64,000 bases of DNA from Actinoplanes sp. M2I2 (GCF_023544445.1 NZ_JALPVJ010000002.1:310001-374000); one strand, 5' to 3'. Counted from the first letter of the stretch, positions 41,756 to 50,982 are shown. Notes: generated by a model not told the origin, from the sequence alone. Numbers and translations are program-made.

Positions 41756-43219
41756 TCAGGTGGCGACCACGCGGATCGTCTTCAGGGACGGATCGGCGAC
41801 GTCGGGCACGAGCATCCCCGCCCGCACTCCCGAGGTCAGATAGTCGATCGTGTCCGCGGTGATGACCTCGCCCGGCGTGAACACCGGGACGCCGGGCGGG
41901 TACGGGCTGGCCATCTCCGCGGCGATGCGTCCGGCGGCCTGCTCGGCGGGCACCTGCTCGGTACGGCCGAAGAACGCGTCACGAGGCAGCATCGCGGTCT
42001 CCAGCTCCAGCGCGCGCGGCTCGGGCAGCTCCACGGGCGGTGGCCGTTCGATGCTGTCGTGCTCGTCGACCAGGCGGCGAAGGGCGTCGACCAGCCGCTT
42101 CTCGGTGGCGTCGTCGTCGGCGTGGGTGAGCTGTGCGCCGAGGTGACAGCTGTCGGCCGAGCCGATGTCGACCTGACACGTGGCCCGCAGCCACTCGGCG
42201 GCCTGATAACCGCTGATGCCCAGGCCGCGCACGTCGACGGTCAGGTGCAGCGGGTCGAGCTCGGCGGCGCCGCCGGGGCCGATGACGTCCGCGTCCATGA
42301 GCCTGAGGCCCGGCACCTCGGCGAGGGCGGTACGGATCCGTCCCGCCCGGGCCAGCGCCGCGCCCAGCAGCTCTTCACCCCGCTCGACCATGTGCCGGCG
42401 CCACCCGTCCAGGGTGGCGTAGATCAGCGACGACGAGCTGGTGGTGCCGAGCAGGTCCTCCCGGTCCTTGAGCACCGCCGGGTCGACCCGATCACCGCGC
42501 AGGTGGAACACCGACGACTGCTCGATCGCGCCACCCATCTTGTGCACGCTGGTGACGACCAGGTCGGCCCCGGCGTTCATGCCCCAGGCCGGCAGGCCGG
42601 AGTGGAAGGGCAGATGCGCGCCCCACGCCTCGTCGACGATCAGCGGTACGTCGTAGCGGTGACAGACCTCGGCGACGCCGGCGATGTCGGCGCAGGAACC
42701 CCAGTCGGTCGGACTGATCAACAGCATCCCCTTGGCGTCCGGGTTCGCGCGCAGGGCCTGCTCGACGTCAACGGGCTCGGGCGGGTGTGCCAGCTGCCAG
42801 TCCGGATCGAAGTGCGGATGGACCCAGACCGGCCGGATACCACTGATGATCAGTCCGGCGACGACCGACTTGTGGGCGTTGCGCGAGACCAGCAGCTTCT
42901 CGCCCGGCCCAGCCACCGAGATCATCGCGGTCTTGACCGAAAGGGAGCTCCCACAGGTCGAGAAGAACGTCGTATCCGCGTTGACCGCGTCAGCCATCAG
43001 CTCCTGTGCCTGCTCCAGCACGCCCTGGGACTGGCGCCGGTCGTCGAGGCCGTTGAGCGACAGCACGTCCGAGGCGAACACCCCCGCGCCGACGACGTCG
43101 ACCACCCGGGGGTCGGCGCCGCGGCCCTGTTTGTGCCCGGGCGGGCCGTAGACGACGTCGCCGCGGCGCCGGAACTCCTGCAAGGCCTCCAGCACAGGTG
43201 CCCGAGAGTGGTCCATCAT
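41756..43219 (-). CDS. Orn/Lys/Arg decarboxylase-family PLP enzyme
   Basis: 487 aa from ATG at 43219 (or 43216). YGPPGHKQGRGADPRVVDVVG opens the major domain; FSTCGSSLSVKTAM, VDEAWGAHLPFHSGLP and the Schiff-base lysine in SVHKMGGAIEQSS follow, with a C-terminal domain ending PGVPVFTPGEVITADTIDYL. It lacks the N-terminal wing domain of enterobacterial decarboxylases, like the Bacillus SpeA/YaaO type. Product would be a polyamine or cadaverine; substrate unproven. Confidence 0.92.
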   Translation of the reverse strand: MMDHSRAPVLEALQEFRRRGDVVYGPPGHKQGRGADPRVVDVVGAGVFASDVLSLNGLDDRRQSQGVLEQAQELMADAVNADTTFFSTCGSSLSVKTAMISVAGPGEKLLVSRNAHKSVVAGLIISGIRPVWVHPHFDPDWQLAHPPEPVDVEQALRANPDAKGMLLISPTDWGSCADIAGVAEVCHRYDVPLIVDEAWGAHLPFHSGLPAWGMNAGADLVVTSVHKMGGAIEQSSVFHLRGDRVDPAVLKDREDLLGTTSSSSLIYATLDGWRRHMVERGEELLGAALARAGRIRTALAEVPGLRLMDADVIGPGGAAELDPLHLTVDVRGLGISGYQAAEWLRATCQVDIGSADSCHLGAQLTHADDDATEKRLVDALRRLVDEHDSIERPPPVELPEPRALELETAMLPRDAFFGRTEQVPAEQAAGRIAAEMASPYPPGVPVFTPGEVITADTIDYLTSGVRAGMLVPDVADPSLKTIRVVAT

Positions 43220-43382
43220 CGGTCGTCCTTTCCGATCGGCCACCGATCGCGATTCCCCTTGGTCCCGTGCCGGGCCGCGTACCCCGCGGCCGGCACGTCA
43301 TGTCCCGACGGGGCTTCGTCCCCTTCGGTGCCGGTCATCGGGTCCGCGAATGAGAGCCCGGACGGTGGGAACACGCCCAGTC

Positions 43383-43853
43383 ATGTCCGATCAGCCCGAC
43401 ACGCCTCCCACGATCACCGACCTGTCCGAGCTGACCCGTCTGGTGGACGAACGGCCCGCCGACGGCGAGCTGTTCCTGCGCTGGTCGCTGGGGCCGGCGG
43501 TGGATCTGGCCCAGGACCCCGGCGGTTCGAGCCGGGACACGCTGACCGGGATCCGGCTGCCCGGCTTGTCGGCCAACCCGCTGGCGGTCGAGGGCTGGTG
43601 GGGTGACCGGTCGCGCCGGCTCTGGGCCGCCCGTCGTCTGTACGACTACCGCCACCTGTACGAGAACGGCGCCCGTCCCTGGGTGCTGGTGGGGGAGAGC
43701 TGCGGTCGCGGCCCGGACAACGAGCCGCTGGTGCGGTGCCGGCGGCCGGTCGCGTGGGTCGCCGACGCGGTCATGGCCGAGGCGCTCGTCCGGGAGCAGA
43801 ACGGCGACGCCTGGGGCCCGCTCGACCGGGCCCGCCATCTCAACAACCGCTGA
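43383..43853 (+). CDS. DUF6098-like protein
   Basis: 156 aa. ELTRLVDERPADGELFLRWSLGPAVD, SSRDTLTGIRLPGLSANPLAVEGWWG and RPWVLVGESCGRGPDNEPLVRCRRPVAWVAD resemble a small actinobacterial family of unknown function with conserved Trp and Cys residues. No signal peptide or membrane segment. It is followed after 98 bp by another small gene on the same strand. Confidence 0.7.
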   Translation: MSDQPDTPPTITDLSELTRLVDERPADGELFLRWSLGPAVDLAQDPGGSSRDTLTGIRLPGLSANPLAVEGWWGDRSRRLWAARRLYDYRHLYENGARPWVLVGESCGRGPDNEPLVRCRRPVAWVADAVMAEALVREQNGDAWGPLDRARHLNNR

Positions 43854-43951
43854 CCCGCGCGGTCTCCCTTCGGGTGGATGAGGAGCGCTTCCGTGGGTAC
43901 GCGCAGATGCTCCGGTGGCGCTGGGCCGCCGGTCGGCCGAGGAAGGACGCC

Positions 43952-44122
43952 ATGTCGAAGAACGTGAACCAGGACGAGGCCCGGGCCGCGGTGCGCGACG
44001 CCAAGCGGCACGGACAGAGCGCCAGTGAGGCGGGGGTGTCGACCGGGGCCTCCAAGCAGATCGATCACCACACGCACAAGGAGCGCAGCAAGGAGGACAC
44101 GCCGAGGGGCGGCAAGTCCTGA
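43952..44122 (+). CDS. Small hydrophilic protein, unknown
   Basis: 56 aa: MSKNVNQDEARAAVRDAKRHG at the start, then His/Lys/Ser-rich to the end. GAGGAAGG precedes the ATG. Highly charged, no cysteine, probably partly disordered. A strong terminator follows 4 bp after its stop, which supports a real transcript. Confidence 0.6.
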   Translation: MSKNVNQDEARAAVRDAKRHGQSASEAGVSTGASKQIDHHTHKERSKEDTPRGGKS

Positions 44123-44126
44123 GGAG

Positions 44127-44156
44127 CCGGCGGCCCGGGTTCCCCCGGGCCGCCGG
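44127..44156. terminator. Strong bidirectional hairpin terminator
   Basis: CCGGCGGCCCGGG-TTCC-CCCGGGCCGCCGG: a perfect 13-bp stem with a 4-nt loop, between convergent genes ending at 44122 and 44163. No U-tract. Confidence 0.8.
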
Positions 44157-44162
44157 ACTGCT

Positions 44163-44639
44163 TCACGCCGGGACCGACGCGTTCGGATTGCCCTCGAGCC
44201 AGCTGATGTGCTGCGTGAGGCTGGTGATCTTCCAGCCGTCCGCGGTGCGCGCCAGCTGGTGGTCGTACGAGCCGCGCATCAGATAGAAGTCGCCGCCCGG
44301 GGCGTCTTTCTTGTAGTGCTGGGCGTACATGTACGAGTAGCAGGTCGCCTTGTCCGGGTCGGTCTCGTCGAAGACCACCCGATGGTTCGGGCTGATGTGC
44401 TGTCGCGCGGTCCAGGTCTCCAGCGCGCCCGACGCGAACCCGACGAACTGGTCGCGCGGGAAGTCGGCCGCCGGCAGACCGGCCTCGGAGAAGTCGATGT
44501 GGACCGGGTCGGTCATGGTCGAGGCGAAGGCCGGCCAATCGGCCTGGTCGATGGCCACGGCGTAGGCGATGACGAGGTCGATGATGGCGTTGCGGTCCTC
44601 GATTCGCTGGATGCGGGCTGCAAGGCTGTCGGTGCTCAT
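44163..44639 (-). CDS. SnoaL-like domain protein
   Basis: 158 aa from ATG at 44639. RIQRIEDRNAIIDLVIAYAVAIDQADWPAFASTMTDPVHIDFSEAG and DHQLARTADGWKITSLTQHISWLEGN show the SnoaL_4/ring-hydroxylating-beta-like NTF2 fold. Divergent from an HxlR gene with an operator-like dyad between them, so its expression is probably inducible. Substrate unknown. Confidence 0.83.
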   Translation of the reverse strand: MSTDSLAARIQRIEDRNAIIDLVIAYAVAIDQADWPAFASTMTDPVHIDFSEAGLPAADFPRDQFVGFASGALETWTARQHISPNHRVVFDETDPDKATCYSYMYAQHYKKDAPGGDFYLMRGSYDHQLARTADGWKITSLTQHISWLEGNPNASVPA

Positions 44640-44731
44640 GGTTGATGCCTTCCGGGGTGGTCCGCCCACGACGACATCACCGGGTGGCGCGGCGGAGGCG
44701 GCCCGGTGTGGCATCATGGTGAGCGAACGTC

Positions 44732-44756
44732 AGTAGCAAACAATCTGTCTGCTACT
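44732..44756. promoter_or_regulatory. HxlR operator between SnoaL-like and HxlR genes
   Basis: AGTAGCA-11 nt-TGCTACT, perfect 7-bp arms. A second dyad ACTTA-GAAAAAG-TAAGT overlaps its right end (44754-44770). Both stand out as AT-rich in this genome. Confidence 0.65.
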
Positions 44757-44783
44757 TAGAAAAAGTAAGTGGGGTTGATCGTC

Positions 44784-45170
44784 GTGTCAAGCGCTTCCCC
44801 GTCACTGTTCGCCGAGCCCGGCCCGGAATCCGGCGACGGCGTGTGTGAGACGTTGAGCGAACCCTTGTCGCAGGTCATGACGTTGCTCGGCAAGCGCTGG
44901 ACCGGGGTGGTGTGGAGCACGCTCATGCAGGGCCCGGTCTATTTCAGCGACCTCAAGCGCGGCATCCCCGGCATCAACGACCGGATCCTCAACGAGCGTC
45001 TCGTCGAGCTGGTCGACCTCGGTCTGGCCACCCGTACGGTGATCGACGACCGGCCCATCCGGGTGCGTTACCAGCTGACCGAGCGCGGCGCGGCCATCCG
45101 CCCGGCCCTGGCCGAGCTGACGCGCTGGGCCCAGGACCACCTGGGCGAGGCCGGCCGACCCGGCCGGTGA
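44784..45170 (+). CDS. HxlR-family transcriptional regulator
   Basis: 128 aa from GTG at 44784 (GTG at 44769 is an alternative without a ribosome-binding site). CETLSEPLSQVMTLLGKRWTGVVWSTLMQGPVYFSDLKRGIPGINDRILNERLVELVDLGLATRTVIDDRPIRVRYQLTERG is the HxlR winged helix, with one N-terminal Cys typical of redox-sensing members. Divergent from the SnoaL-like gene, its probable target. Confidence 0.88.
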   Translation: MSSASPSLFAEPGPESGDGVCETLSEPLSQVMTLLGKRWTGVVWSTLMQGPVYFSDLKRGIPGINDRILNERLVELVDLGLATRTVIDDRPIRVRYQLTERGAAIRPALAELTRWAQDHLGEAGRPGR

Positions 45171-45184
45171 GAGATCGGCCCGGC

Positions 45185-45206
45185 TGATCCCGGCGGACCG
45201 GGGTCA
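45185..45206. terminator. Hairpin between convergent genes
   Basis: TGATCCCGG-CGGA-CCGGGGTCA forms a 9-bp stem with one G-U pair, between the HxlR stop (45170) and the stop of the secreted protein gene (45224). Confidence 0.5.
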
Positions 45207-45223
45207 GGAGCTCTGTGCTGCGG

Positions 45224-45742
45224 TCAGGCGCGTTCCCAGACGGCGACGGCGGCCTCGCCGTCGAGGGGCACCCAGCCCAGGGCCTCGGGGCGCGCGGGCG
45301 TCCCGGTGAAGGTCAGGGTGAGCGTGCCCTTGCCGGTCTCGAACCGGACGGGCTTGGCCTGCACGGGGTCGTTCTCCCAGCCCTGGGCGTCGTACAGGGT
45401 GAACATCCTGGGGTCCACGGTGAACGGGCGGGCGGCCGCGACGGACAGGACGACCTTGGCCGACCGGGCGGAGTAGTCGGCCGAGGTGAGCGTGACCGTG
45501 GCCACCGGCGCGGCGTTCCGGGTGATGGTCACGACCGACCCGGCCTGCTCGTACTTCAGCCGAGCGTCCTGGGCGCCGATCGCGGTAGCGGCCGGGGCCT
45601 TCACGGGGGCCGGGGCCTGCGCTGCGGCCGGGGCCGTCACCGGGATCACGTGGTCGTCGGCCGAGGCCACTCCACCGGAGGCCGCCGCCGTGATGGCCGA
45701 GAAACCGATGGCGACAGACCAGGCGATGATGGACTTCTTCAT
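45224..45742 (-). CDS. Secreted protein of unknown function
   Basis: 172 aa from ATG at 45742: MKKSIIAWSVAIGFSAI and TAAASGGVASADD form a Sec signal peptide with an A-x-A site. The mature part has an Ala/Pro-rich segment and then a beta-rich domain (AGSVVTITRNAAPVATVTLTSADYSARSAKVVLSVAAARPFTV). I do not recognise a family; an Ig-like or small beta-sandwich fold is plausible. No operon partner. Confidence 0.68.
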   Translation of the reverse strand: MKKSIIAWSVAIGFSAITAAASGGVASADDHVIPVTAPAAAQAPAPVKAPAATAIGAQDARLKYEQAGSVVTITRNAAPVATVTLTSADYSARSAKVVLSVAAARPFTVDPRMFTLYDAQGWENDPVQAKPVRFETGKGTLTLTFTGTPARPEALGWVPLDGEAAVAVWERA

Positions 45743-45897
45743 GGCGACATCCCCGGTCTGTGCGATGTGTCTCGTCTCGGACGGTCCGGCCATCCTATCG
45801 GTCGCCGGCCGATCGCCGCTGGTGGGAGCCGAGCGATCGCGACGAACCGGTAACGAGCCTGGCCGTGGGGCCGCCTGTCACCCGTACGGGTGGAAGG

Positions 45898-46467
45898 TCA
45901 GCCCTCCGGCGCGGCGTCGGCGAAGATCGGCCGGCCGTCGATGCTGACGCCGTTCTTGACCCGCCGGTATTCCGTCAGGTCGGCGTCGCTGCGTCGCTCG
46001 TGGGCCCGGATCAGCAGGTCACGATCTCCTTCGTAGGACATGAGCGGCACCGCGTAGCCGCACGAGTCGCTGACCCGCTCGACCGCGACGTCGATCACCG
46101 ACCGTACGCCGTGGGTGTCCGGCGGGGTGGGGAACAGGCGCCGCAGCTCGGCGTGCTCGGGCGCGTCGACCGGCACCGCCCGGCCCCGGCCGTGCAACCG
46201 GACGATGTTCGGCGGGCCCTGGAAGGCGCAGAACATCAGGGTGATCCGCCCGTTCTCACTCAGGTGGGCCGTCGTCTCGGCCCCACTGCCGTGATAGTCG
46301 AGGTAGGCCACCCGATGCTCGCCCAGGACGGCGAACGTGCCGCCCATGCCCTTGGGCGAGACGTTCACGTGCCCGTCCGGCCCGCTCGGCGCGGTGGCCA
46401 CGAAGAACATCGGCTGGGCCTCGATGAAGTCCCGGAGCCGCCCGTCGATCCGCTCATGCAGCTTCAT
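45898..46467 (-). CDS. Pyridoxamine 5'-phosphate oxidase-family protein
   Basis: 189 aa from ATG at 46467. FFVATAPSGPDGHVNVSPKGMGGTFAVLGEHRVAYLDYHGSGAETTAHLSENGRITLMFCAFQGPPNIVRLHGRGRAV is the FMN-binding split barrel of this family. Longer than the enzyme at 37827 and of a different subgroup, related to general-stress flavoproteins. Substrate unknown. Confidence 0.86.
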   Translation of the reverse strand: MKLHERIDGRLRDFIEAQPMFFVATAPSGPDGHVNVSPKGMGGTFAVLGEHRVAYLDYHGSGAETTAHLSENGRITLMFCAFQGPPNIVRLHGRGRAVPVDAPEHAELRRLFPTPPDTHGVRSVIDVAVERVSDSCGYAVPLMSYEGDRDLLIRAHERRSDADLTEYRRVKNGVSIDGRPIFADAAPEG

Positions 46468-46530
46468 GCCCCGATCCTGCCCGGCCGGCGCAAGGCCAGG
46501 AAACCGGTTTCCCAGCACGCGGGCGCGGCC

Positions 46531-47976
46531 TCAGGCGACGGTGTTCAGGAGGTCCAGGGCGGCGTGCTGACAGGCGTGGGCGCTGCCGACGAACGGCCCG
46601 GCCCAGTGGATGCCGTACTCGTCGAGGCTGTTGCGGTTGGCGGCGTACGCGGAGTCGGCCTGGCGTCTCAGGTACGTGCCGTACGCCCCGCCGGCCACGC
46701 TGTTGAGCACGCCCAGCCCGCGGGCGTAGGCGCCCTTCCACGACGGCTGGTCACCCTGGCAGCTCTCGCCCTCGCCCGGCTCGCGCAGGATGCCGCCGCT
46801 GTTCAGGGCGGAGTGCGTGCTCGACGCGTCACCGATCCGCCGCGCCGTGGTGAGCGCCCCGGTGTCGCCGGTGACCCTGTTCAGCTGGACGAGCGCGTTG
46901 ATCAGGACTCCGGAGTTGTAGGTGAGCGGTCCGCTGGCGCCGCGGCAGGTGTTCAGGTCGATCCGGTCGATCACCAGGCCGCTTGCGCTGATCATGCCGG
47001 TGCCCTCGAACCAGGCCCAGCCGGCGCGGGCCCGGTCGCGGTGGACGGTGTCCCCCGGGATGCGCCGGGCCAGCTCGGCGTTCAGCTGGATGTAGAGGCT
47101 GTTGGCGATGGCCACCTTGGTCTGCCGGTCGGTCCTCCACCAGATGCCGCCGCCGCACCGGCTGTCCCAGTAGGCGTGCATGTGCTCGGCGTCGGCCCGG
47201 GCGGTGGCGAGATAGCGGGCGTCGCCGGTGAGGTCGTAGGCGGCGACCCAGGCCAGTCCCCACCATCCGGTGTCGTCCAGGTATTCGTTGCGGAACTGCC
47301 CCTGCCGGCCGGCGATCTGCTTGTCGTACGTGTTCGCGATCGCGTACTGGTAGCTGGCCATCTTCGAGACCCGGATATTGTCGATCAGCGCGGTGAGCGC
47401 GTTGGCGCTGGTCCACCAGCCGCCCTCGAACAGTCCGGTGCCCTGGTCGTAACGCATCATCAGCGCGGTGGCGGCCGCGGTGCTCCGGCTCGCCGCGTTC
47501 CAGGTGCTGCGGGCCCACGCCGTGCACGCGATCTCGGGCCGGTCGCCGGCCTTGCCGCACGCCCGCAGCGCGCCGACGCCCCGGCTCGCCCAGTCGTCGA
47601 CGTTGGCCATCGGTGTACGGGTGTCGCTCGCGCCGGCCGGCACGGCGGTCCGGCCGAGCGGGCTGCCCGCCCAGGTGCGCCCGCCGTCGAACGACCTGTC
47701 CAGCCACACCTCGTCATCGGCCCGGCCGCCCGCGACCGAGGCCCAGCCCATCGAGCCGGCGTCGTCGACGTGCAACGTGAAGGTACGCCCGTACAGCGTG
47801 CTCCGGACCGGCGTGCGGTCGCCCTCGGCCAGGCCGGCGTCGCGCCCATCGCAGTATCGGTTGCACACCACGGCGGCGGCGGCCGAACCCGGCTCGGCCG
47901 GCACCAGCATCGCGACCGCCATCGCGGCGACAGTCCCGGCCGCACCGAACGCCCTGCCGCTCCGGCGAACCGACAT
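46531..47976 (-). CDS. Secreted glycoside hydrolase family 76 (alpha-1,6-mannanase-like)
   Basis: 481 aa with a Sec signal peptide (about 1-34). An N-terminal extension of about 100 residues precedes the (alpha/alpha)6 GH76 domain, recognisable by LFEGGWWTSANALTAL, NEYLDDTGWWGLAWVAAYDLTGDARYL (the catalytic Asp pair), CGGGIWW and YNSGVLINALVQL. GH76 enzymes cleave alpha-1,6-mannans of fungal or mycobacterial walls. Extracellular. Transcribed alone. Confidence 0.9.
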   Translation of the reverse strand: MSVRRSGRAFGAAGTVAAMAVAMLVPAEPGSAAAAVVCNRYCDGRDAGLAEGDRTPVRSTLYGRTFTLHVDDAGSMGWASVAGGRADDEVWLDRSFDGGRTWAGSPLGRTAVPAGASDTRTPMANVDDWASRGVGALRACGKAGDRPEIACTAWARSTWNAASRSTAAATALMMRYDQGTGLFEGGWWTSANALTALIDNIRVSKMASYQYAIANTYDKQIAGRQGQFRNEYLDDTGWWGLAWVAAYDLTGDARYLATARADAEHMHAYWDSRCGGGIWWRTDRQTKVAIANSLYIQLNAELARRIPGDTVHRDRARAGWAWFEGTGMISASGLVIDRIDLNTCRGASGPLTYNSGVLINALVQLNRVTGDTGALTTARRIGDASSTHSALNSGGILREPGEGESCQGDQPSWKGAYARGLGVLNSVAGGAYGTYLRRQADSAYAANRNSLDEYGIHWAGPFVGSAHACQHAALDLLNTVA

Positions 47977-48169
47977 GGCTTTCCCCCGCCCACCAGAATG
48001 CTGACCCGGCCCACCGCCGGTCAGGCGATTGTGCGCCCTCCGGGGTCGGCCGAGAAGGCGTCAGCCATTTATTTCCATCAATTGCTGGGGTGGTCGCGCG
48101 TCCCTCGTCACCGTCGATGATGGAGCGTCGGGCCGTTTGGAGTCCGGCGCCCGGGGCAACCGCGTCGCC

Positions 48170-48922
48170 ATGGCGGGATGGCTGCAGGCGGGTGGCTGGG
48201 GACTGCTGGCCGGGTCGGCGTTGCTCGTCGGGGCCGCGCTCGGCTACCTCGCGCGGATCCCCGGCAAGGCGATCGCGTCGGTGATGGCCTTCGGCGCCGG
48301 GGTGCTGTTGTCGGCGGTCGCCTTCGAGTTGTTCGCCGAGGCCGACGCCCAGGCCGGGCTCTGGCCGACGGCCCTGGGCGCGGTCGCCGGGGCCGCCCTC
48401 TACACCGGCTGCAACGTCCTGCTCGCCCGGCGCGGCGCCCGGCATCGCAAGCGCTCCGGCGACCAGCAACCCTCGGAGAGCGAGCAGCAGGGATCCGGGC
48501 TGGCGCTGGCGCTGGGCGCCCTGCTCGACGGCGTCCCCGAGTCGATCGTGATCGGCACGAGCCTGCTCGGCGGCGGCACGGTCAGCGTGGTCACCGTGGC
48601 GGCCGTCTTCCTCAGCAACGTGCCCGAGGGCCTGGCCAGCGCGGCCGGCATGCGCCACGCGGGCCGGTCCAAAGCTTACGTGTTCGGCCTGTGGACCGGC
48701 ATCGCCGTGCTCAGCGGCATCGCCTCCTGGGCCGGATACGCCCTGCTGGGTGGTGTGCCGGCCGCCGTCCTGGCCGGCATCACGGCCCTGGCCGGCGGGG
48801 CGATCCTGGCCATGGTCGCCGACACGATGATCCCGGAGGCGTTCGAGAACGCCCACCTGCTCATCGGGCTGATCACGGTGGCCGGCTTCCTCACCGCGTT
48901 CGCCCTCTCGCAGGCCGAGTGA
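48170..48922 (+). CDS. ZIP-family metal transporter
   Basis: 250 aa from ATG at 48170. About eight membrane helices; the metal path motifs are LLDGVPESIVIG in TM4 and SNVPEGLASAAG in TM5, in place of the usual HN-x-P-E-G/HEIPHE, so the binding site lacks a histidine. A cytoplasmic loop rich in Arg/Ser/Glu separates TM3 and TM4. The ion (Zn, Fe or other) cannot be told. Confidence 0.85.
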   Translation: MAGWLQAGGWGLLAGSALLVGAALGYLARIPGKAIASVMAFGAGVLLSAVAFELFAEADAQAGLWPTALGAVAGAALYTGCNVLLARRGARHRKRSGDQQPSESEQQGSGLALALGALLDGVPESIVIGTSLLGGGTVSVVTVAAVFLSNVPEGLASAAGMRHAGRSKAYVFGLWTGIAVLSGIASWAGYALLGGVPAAVLAGITALAGGAILAMVADTMIPEAFENAHLLIGLITVAGFLTAFALSQAE

Positions 48923-48974
48923 CGACAGCCCGGCCCCGGCCACCGCGCTCGGCCACCGGGAAGGGGGCAGGTGG

Positions 48975-50447
48975 TCAGTGGCCGCCGGCCGCCGTCCGGC
49001 ACTGGGCCTGGCCCTGGCACGAACTCAGGGCCCGCACCACCGACGCCAGCTTCGTACGGGTGTCCGGCGACAACGTTCCGGCGACGCTGTCCAGCATGTC
49101 CGGGTCGGCCGCCCGGTTGTAGTACTCCTTCGTCCCGTCCGCGTATTCGACGTAGGTGTACGTCTCGGTCCGGATCGCCTCGTAGGTCGCCGGATTGCCG
49201 CCGTTCTTCCCCGGCCGATCGGGGTCGTTCCGATCGGTGTTGGGGCCGTGGTGCTCGATCAGCGACGTCGTCCGCCACCCCGCCCCGGAGCCGGTGCGCA
49301 ACAGCGGCGTCAGGCTGCGGCCGTCCACCTCGGACGGCGTCGTCGTGCCGGCCTGGTCCTCGAAGGTCGGCCGCAGATCGACGTTCTCGACCGGCGCGGT
49401 GACCGTCTTTCCGGCGCCGACGCCGGGGCCGGCCACGATGAGCGGCACGTTGACGTCGGTGTCGAACGCCGTCTGCTTACCCGGAGTCATCCGGTATTCG
49501 CCCATGTGGAACCCGTTGTCCGAGCTGAACACGATGACCGTGTCGTCGGCGGCGCCGGTCTTCTCGAGCGTGTCCTGGATCGAGCCGATCATCCGGTCCA
49601 CCGACTGCACGGCCTGGGCCCGCTTGCGGAAGTTCATGTCGATCGTCTTCTGCTCCTGCGCAGTCAGCGGCTGGCGTCCGGCCAGATAGGCCGGCGGGTT
49701 GGTGGGCAGCTTGTCGAAGGCCGGCCCCCGGGGTGCGGTCAGCCCGGGGAACTTGTCCTTGTCGACCGGCGCCGGCGTGAACGGGCCGTGCGGCGTGAAC
49801 GTGGCCACCTCGATCAGGAAGGGGCTCTCGGCGGCCACCGCGTCTGTGATGAACGCCGAGGCCTTGCCGCCGACGACTGTGGTCAGGTAGTCCTCCGGCG
49901 CCTTGCCGTAATGCTCGATCCGGTCGTTCTCCAGCAGGTCGTAGTTGTACTGGCCGTAGGCGTTGCCGGCCACGTCCCACTCGGTCCAGCCGGGCGGCAC
50001 GTACTTGTCCTTGGGCAGATACTCGTTGAGATACTTGCCCATCATCGCCGTCCGGTAGCCGGCCTGCTGCAGCGAGGTGGCGAAGGTCGACTTCTCCTCG
50101 CCGCGTTCCTTGAACGTGGTGAACCCGCCGTCCTTGCCGCCGTTGGTGAAGATCCCGGTGTTGTGCGGGTATCGGCCGGTGAAGATGGAGGACCGCGACG
50201 GGCAGCACAGCGAATCGGTCACTGTGTAGTTGGTGAACGAGGTGCCCTTCCTGGCCAGTGCCTGGACGTGCGGCATGAACGGCACGAGGTTCATCGACAG
50301 GTCGTCGGTCAGCACGAACACCACGTTCGGCCGGTCGGGTCCGGAGCCGGTGGAGCGGGGGCCGGACGGGCTGGGATCGCACGCGGACGATCCGACGACG
50401 ACGGTCAGGGCGGAAAGCACTGCGGTGGCACGCCGGAGCGAAGTCAT
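48975..50447 (-). CDS. Secreted sulfatase, lipoprotein
   Basis: 490 aa with a lipoprotein signal (VVGSSAC). PNVVFVLTDDLSMNLVPFMP holds the first metal Asp pair; SLCCPSRSSIFTGRYPHNTG contains the formylglycine motif C-x-P-S-R; IVFSSDNGFHMGE supplies the DN metal pair. The enzyme is therefore a formylglycine-dependent sulfatase acting outside the cell on a sulfated glycan or aryl ester. No maturase (FGE) gene is in the window. Confidence 0.9.
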   Translation of the reverse strand: MTSLRRATAVLSALTVVVGSSACDPSPSGPRSTGSGPDRPNVVFVLTDDLSMNLVPFMPHVQALARKGTSFTNYTVTDSLCCPSRSSIFTGRYPHNTGIFTNGGKDGGFTTFKERGEEKSTFATSLQQAGYRTAMMGKYLNEYLPKDKYVPPGWTEWDVAGNAYGQYNYDLLENDRIEHYGKAPEDYLTTVVGGKASAFITDAVAAESPFLIEVATFTPHGPFTPAPVDKDKFPGLTAPRGPAFDKLPTNPPAYLAGRQPLTAQEQKTIDMNFRKRAQAVQSVDRMIGSIQDTLEKTGAADDTVIVFSSDNGFHMGEYRMTPGKQTAFDTDVNVPLIVAGPGVGAGKTVTAPVENVDLRPTFEDQAGTTTPSEVDGRSLTPLLRTGSGAGWRTTSLIEHHGPNTDRNDPDRPGKNGGNPATYEAIRTETYTYVEYADGTKEYYNRAADPDMLDSVAGTLSPDTRTKLASVVRALSSCQGQAQCRTAAGGH

Positions 50448-50499
50448 GACCCGGACGCTAGAGGCGCCGGGATCGGTGAACGTCAGCCGCCCGTACGGA

Positions 50500-50982
50500 T
50501 CACGTAAAGTCCGGCGCCCGGCGGGCCGCCTGCTCGTGCAGCACTCGCATCTGCTCGTCGAACGGCGCGACCGGACCGGTGACGCTCAGCCCGGGAACCA
50601 CGGCCGTGATCGGCAGCACCGCCACCGGCGACGCCGGCTGTCCCCATCCGGAGCGCCAGGCCGCCAGCTGGACGGCCGACCCGGCGTACACGATCGGCCC
50701 CAGACCGACCCAGCCGTGCGCGGCCGCGCACATCGGGCAGTGCTCCCCGGAGGTGTAGACCGTGCACGCGGCGCGGACGTCGGCCGGCAGGTTCGCGGCA
50801 GCCCACCGGGCCAGCGCCAGCTCCGGATGCGCGGTCGGGTCGGCGTCGGTGACCTCGCGGTTGCGGTCCTCGGCCAGCACCGCGCCGTCCGGTCCGGCCA
50901 GCACCGACCCGAAGGGATGGTCGCCGGCCGCCAGGGCCTCCGCCGCCAGTTCGACGCACCGGCTCAGGTGTTCGCTTGTCAC
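50500..50982 (-). CDS. Nucleoside/guanine deaminase-family protein
   Basis: 160 aa from GTG at 50982. HPFGSVLAGPDGAVLAEDRN, a zinc-site TAHPELAL (H-P-E instead of the common H-A-E) and EHCPMCAAAHGWVG (C-x2-C) define the cytidine/deoxycytidylate deaminase fold, guanine-deaminase-like. Zinc ligands are intact. It lies 49 bp upstream (in position) of a decayed aldehyde dehydrogenase gene on the same strand, possibly once an operon. Confidence 0.85.
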   Translation of the reverse strand: MTSEHLSRCVELAAEALAAGDHPFGSVLAGPDGAVLAEDRNREVTDADPTAHPELALARWAAANLPADVRAACTVYTSGEHCPMCAAAHGWVGLGPIVYAGSAVQLAAWRSGWGQPASPVAVLPITAVVPGLSVTGPVAPFDEQMRVLHEQAARRAPDFT

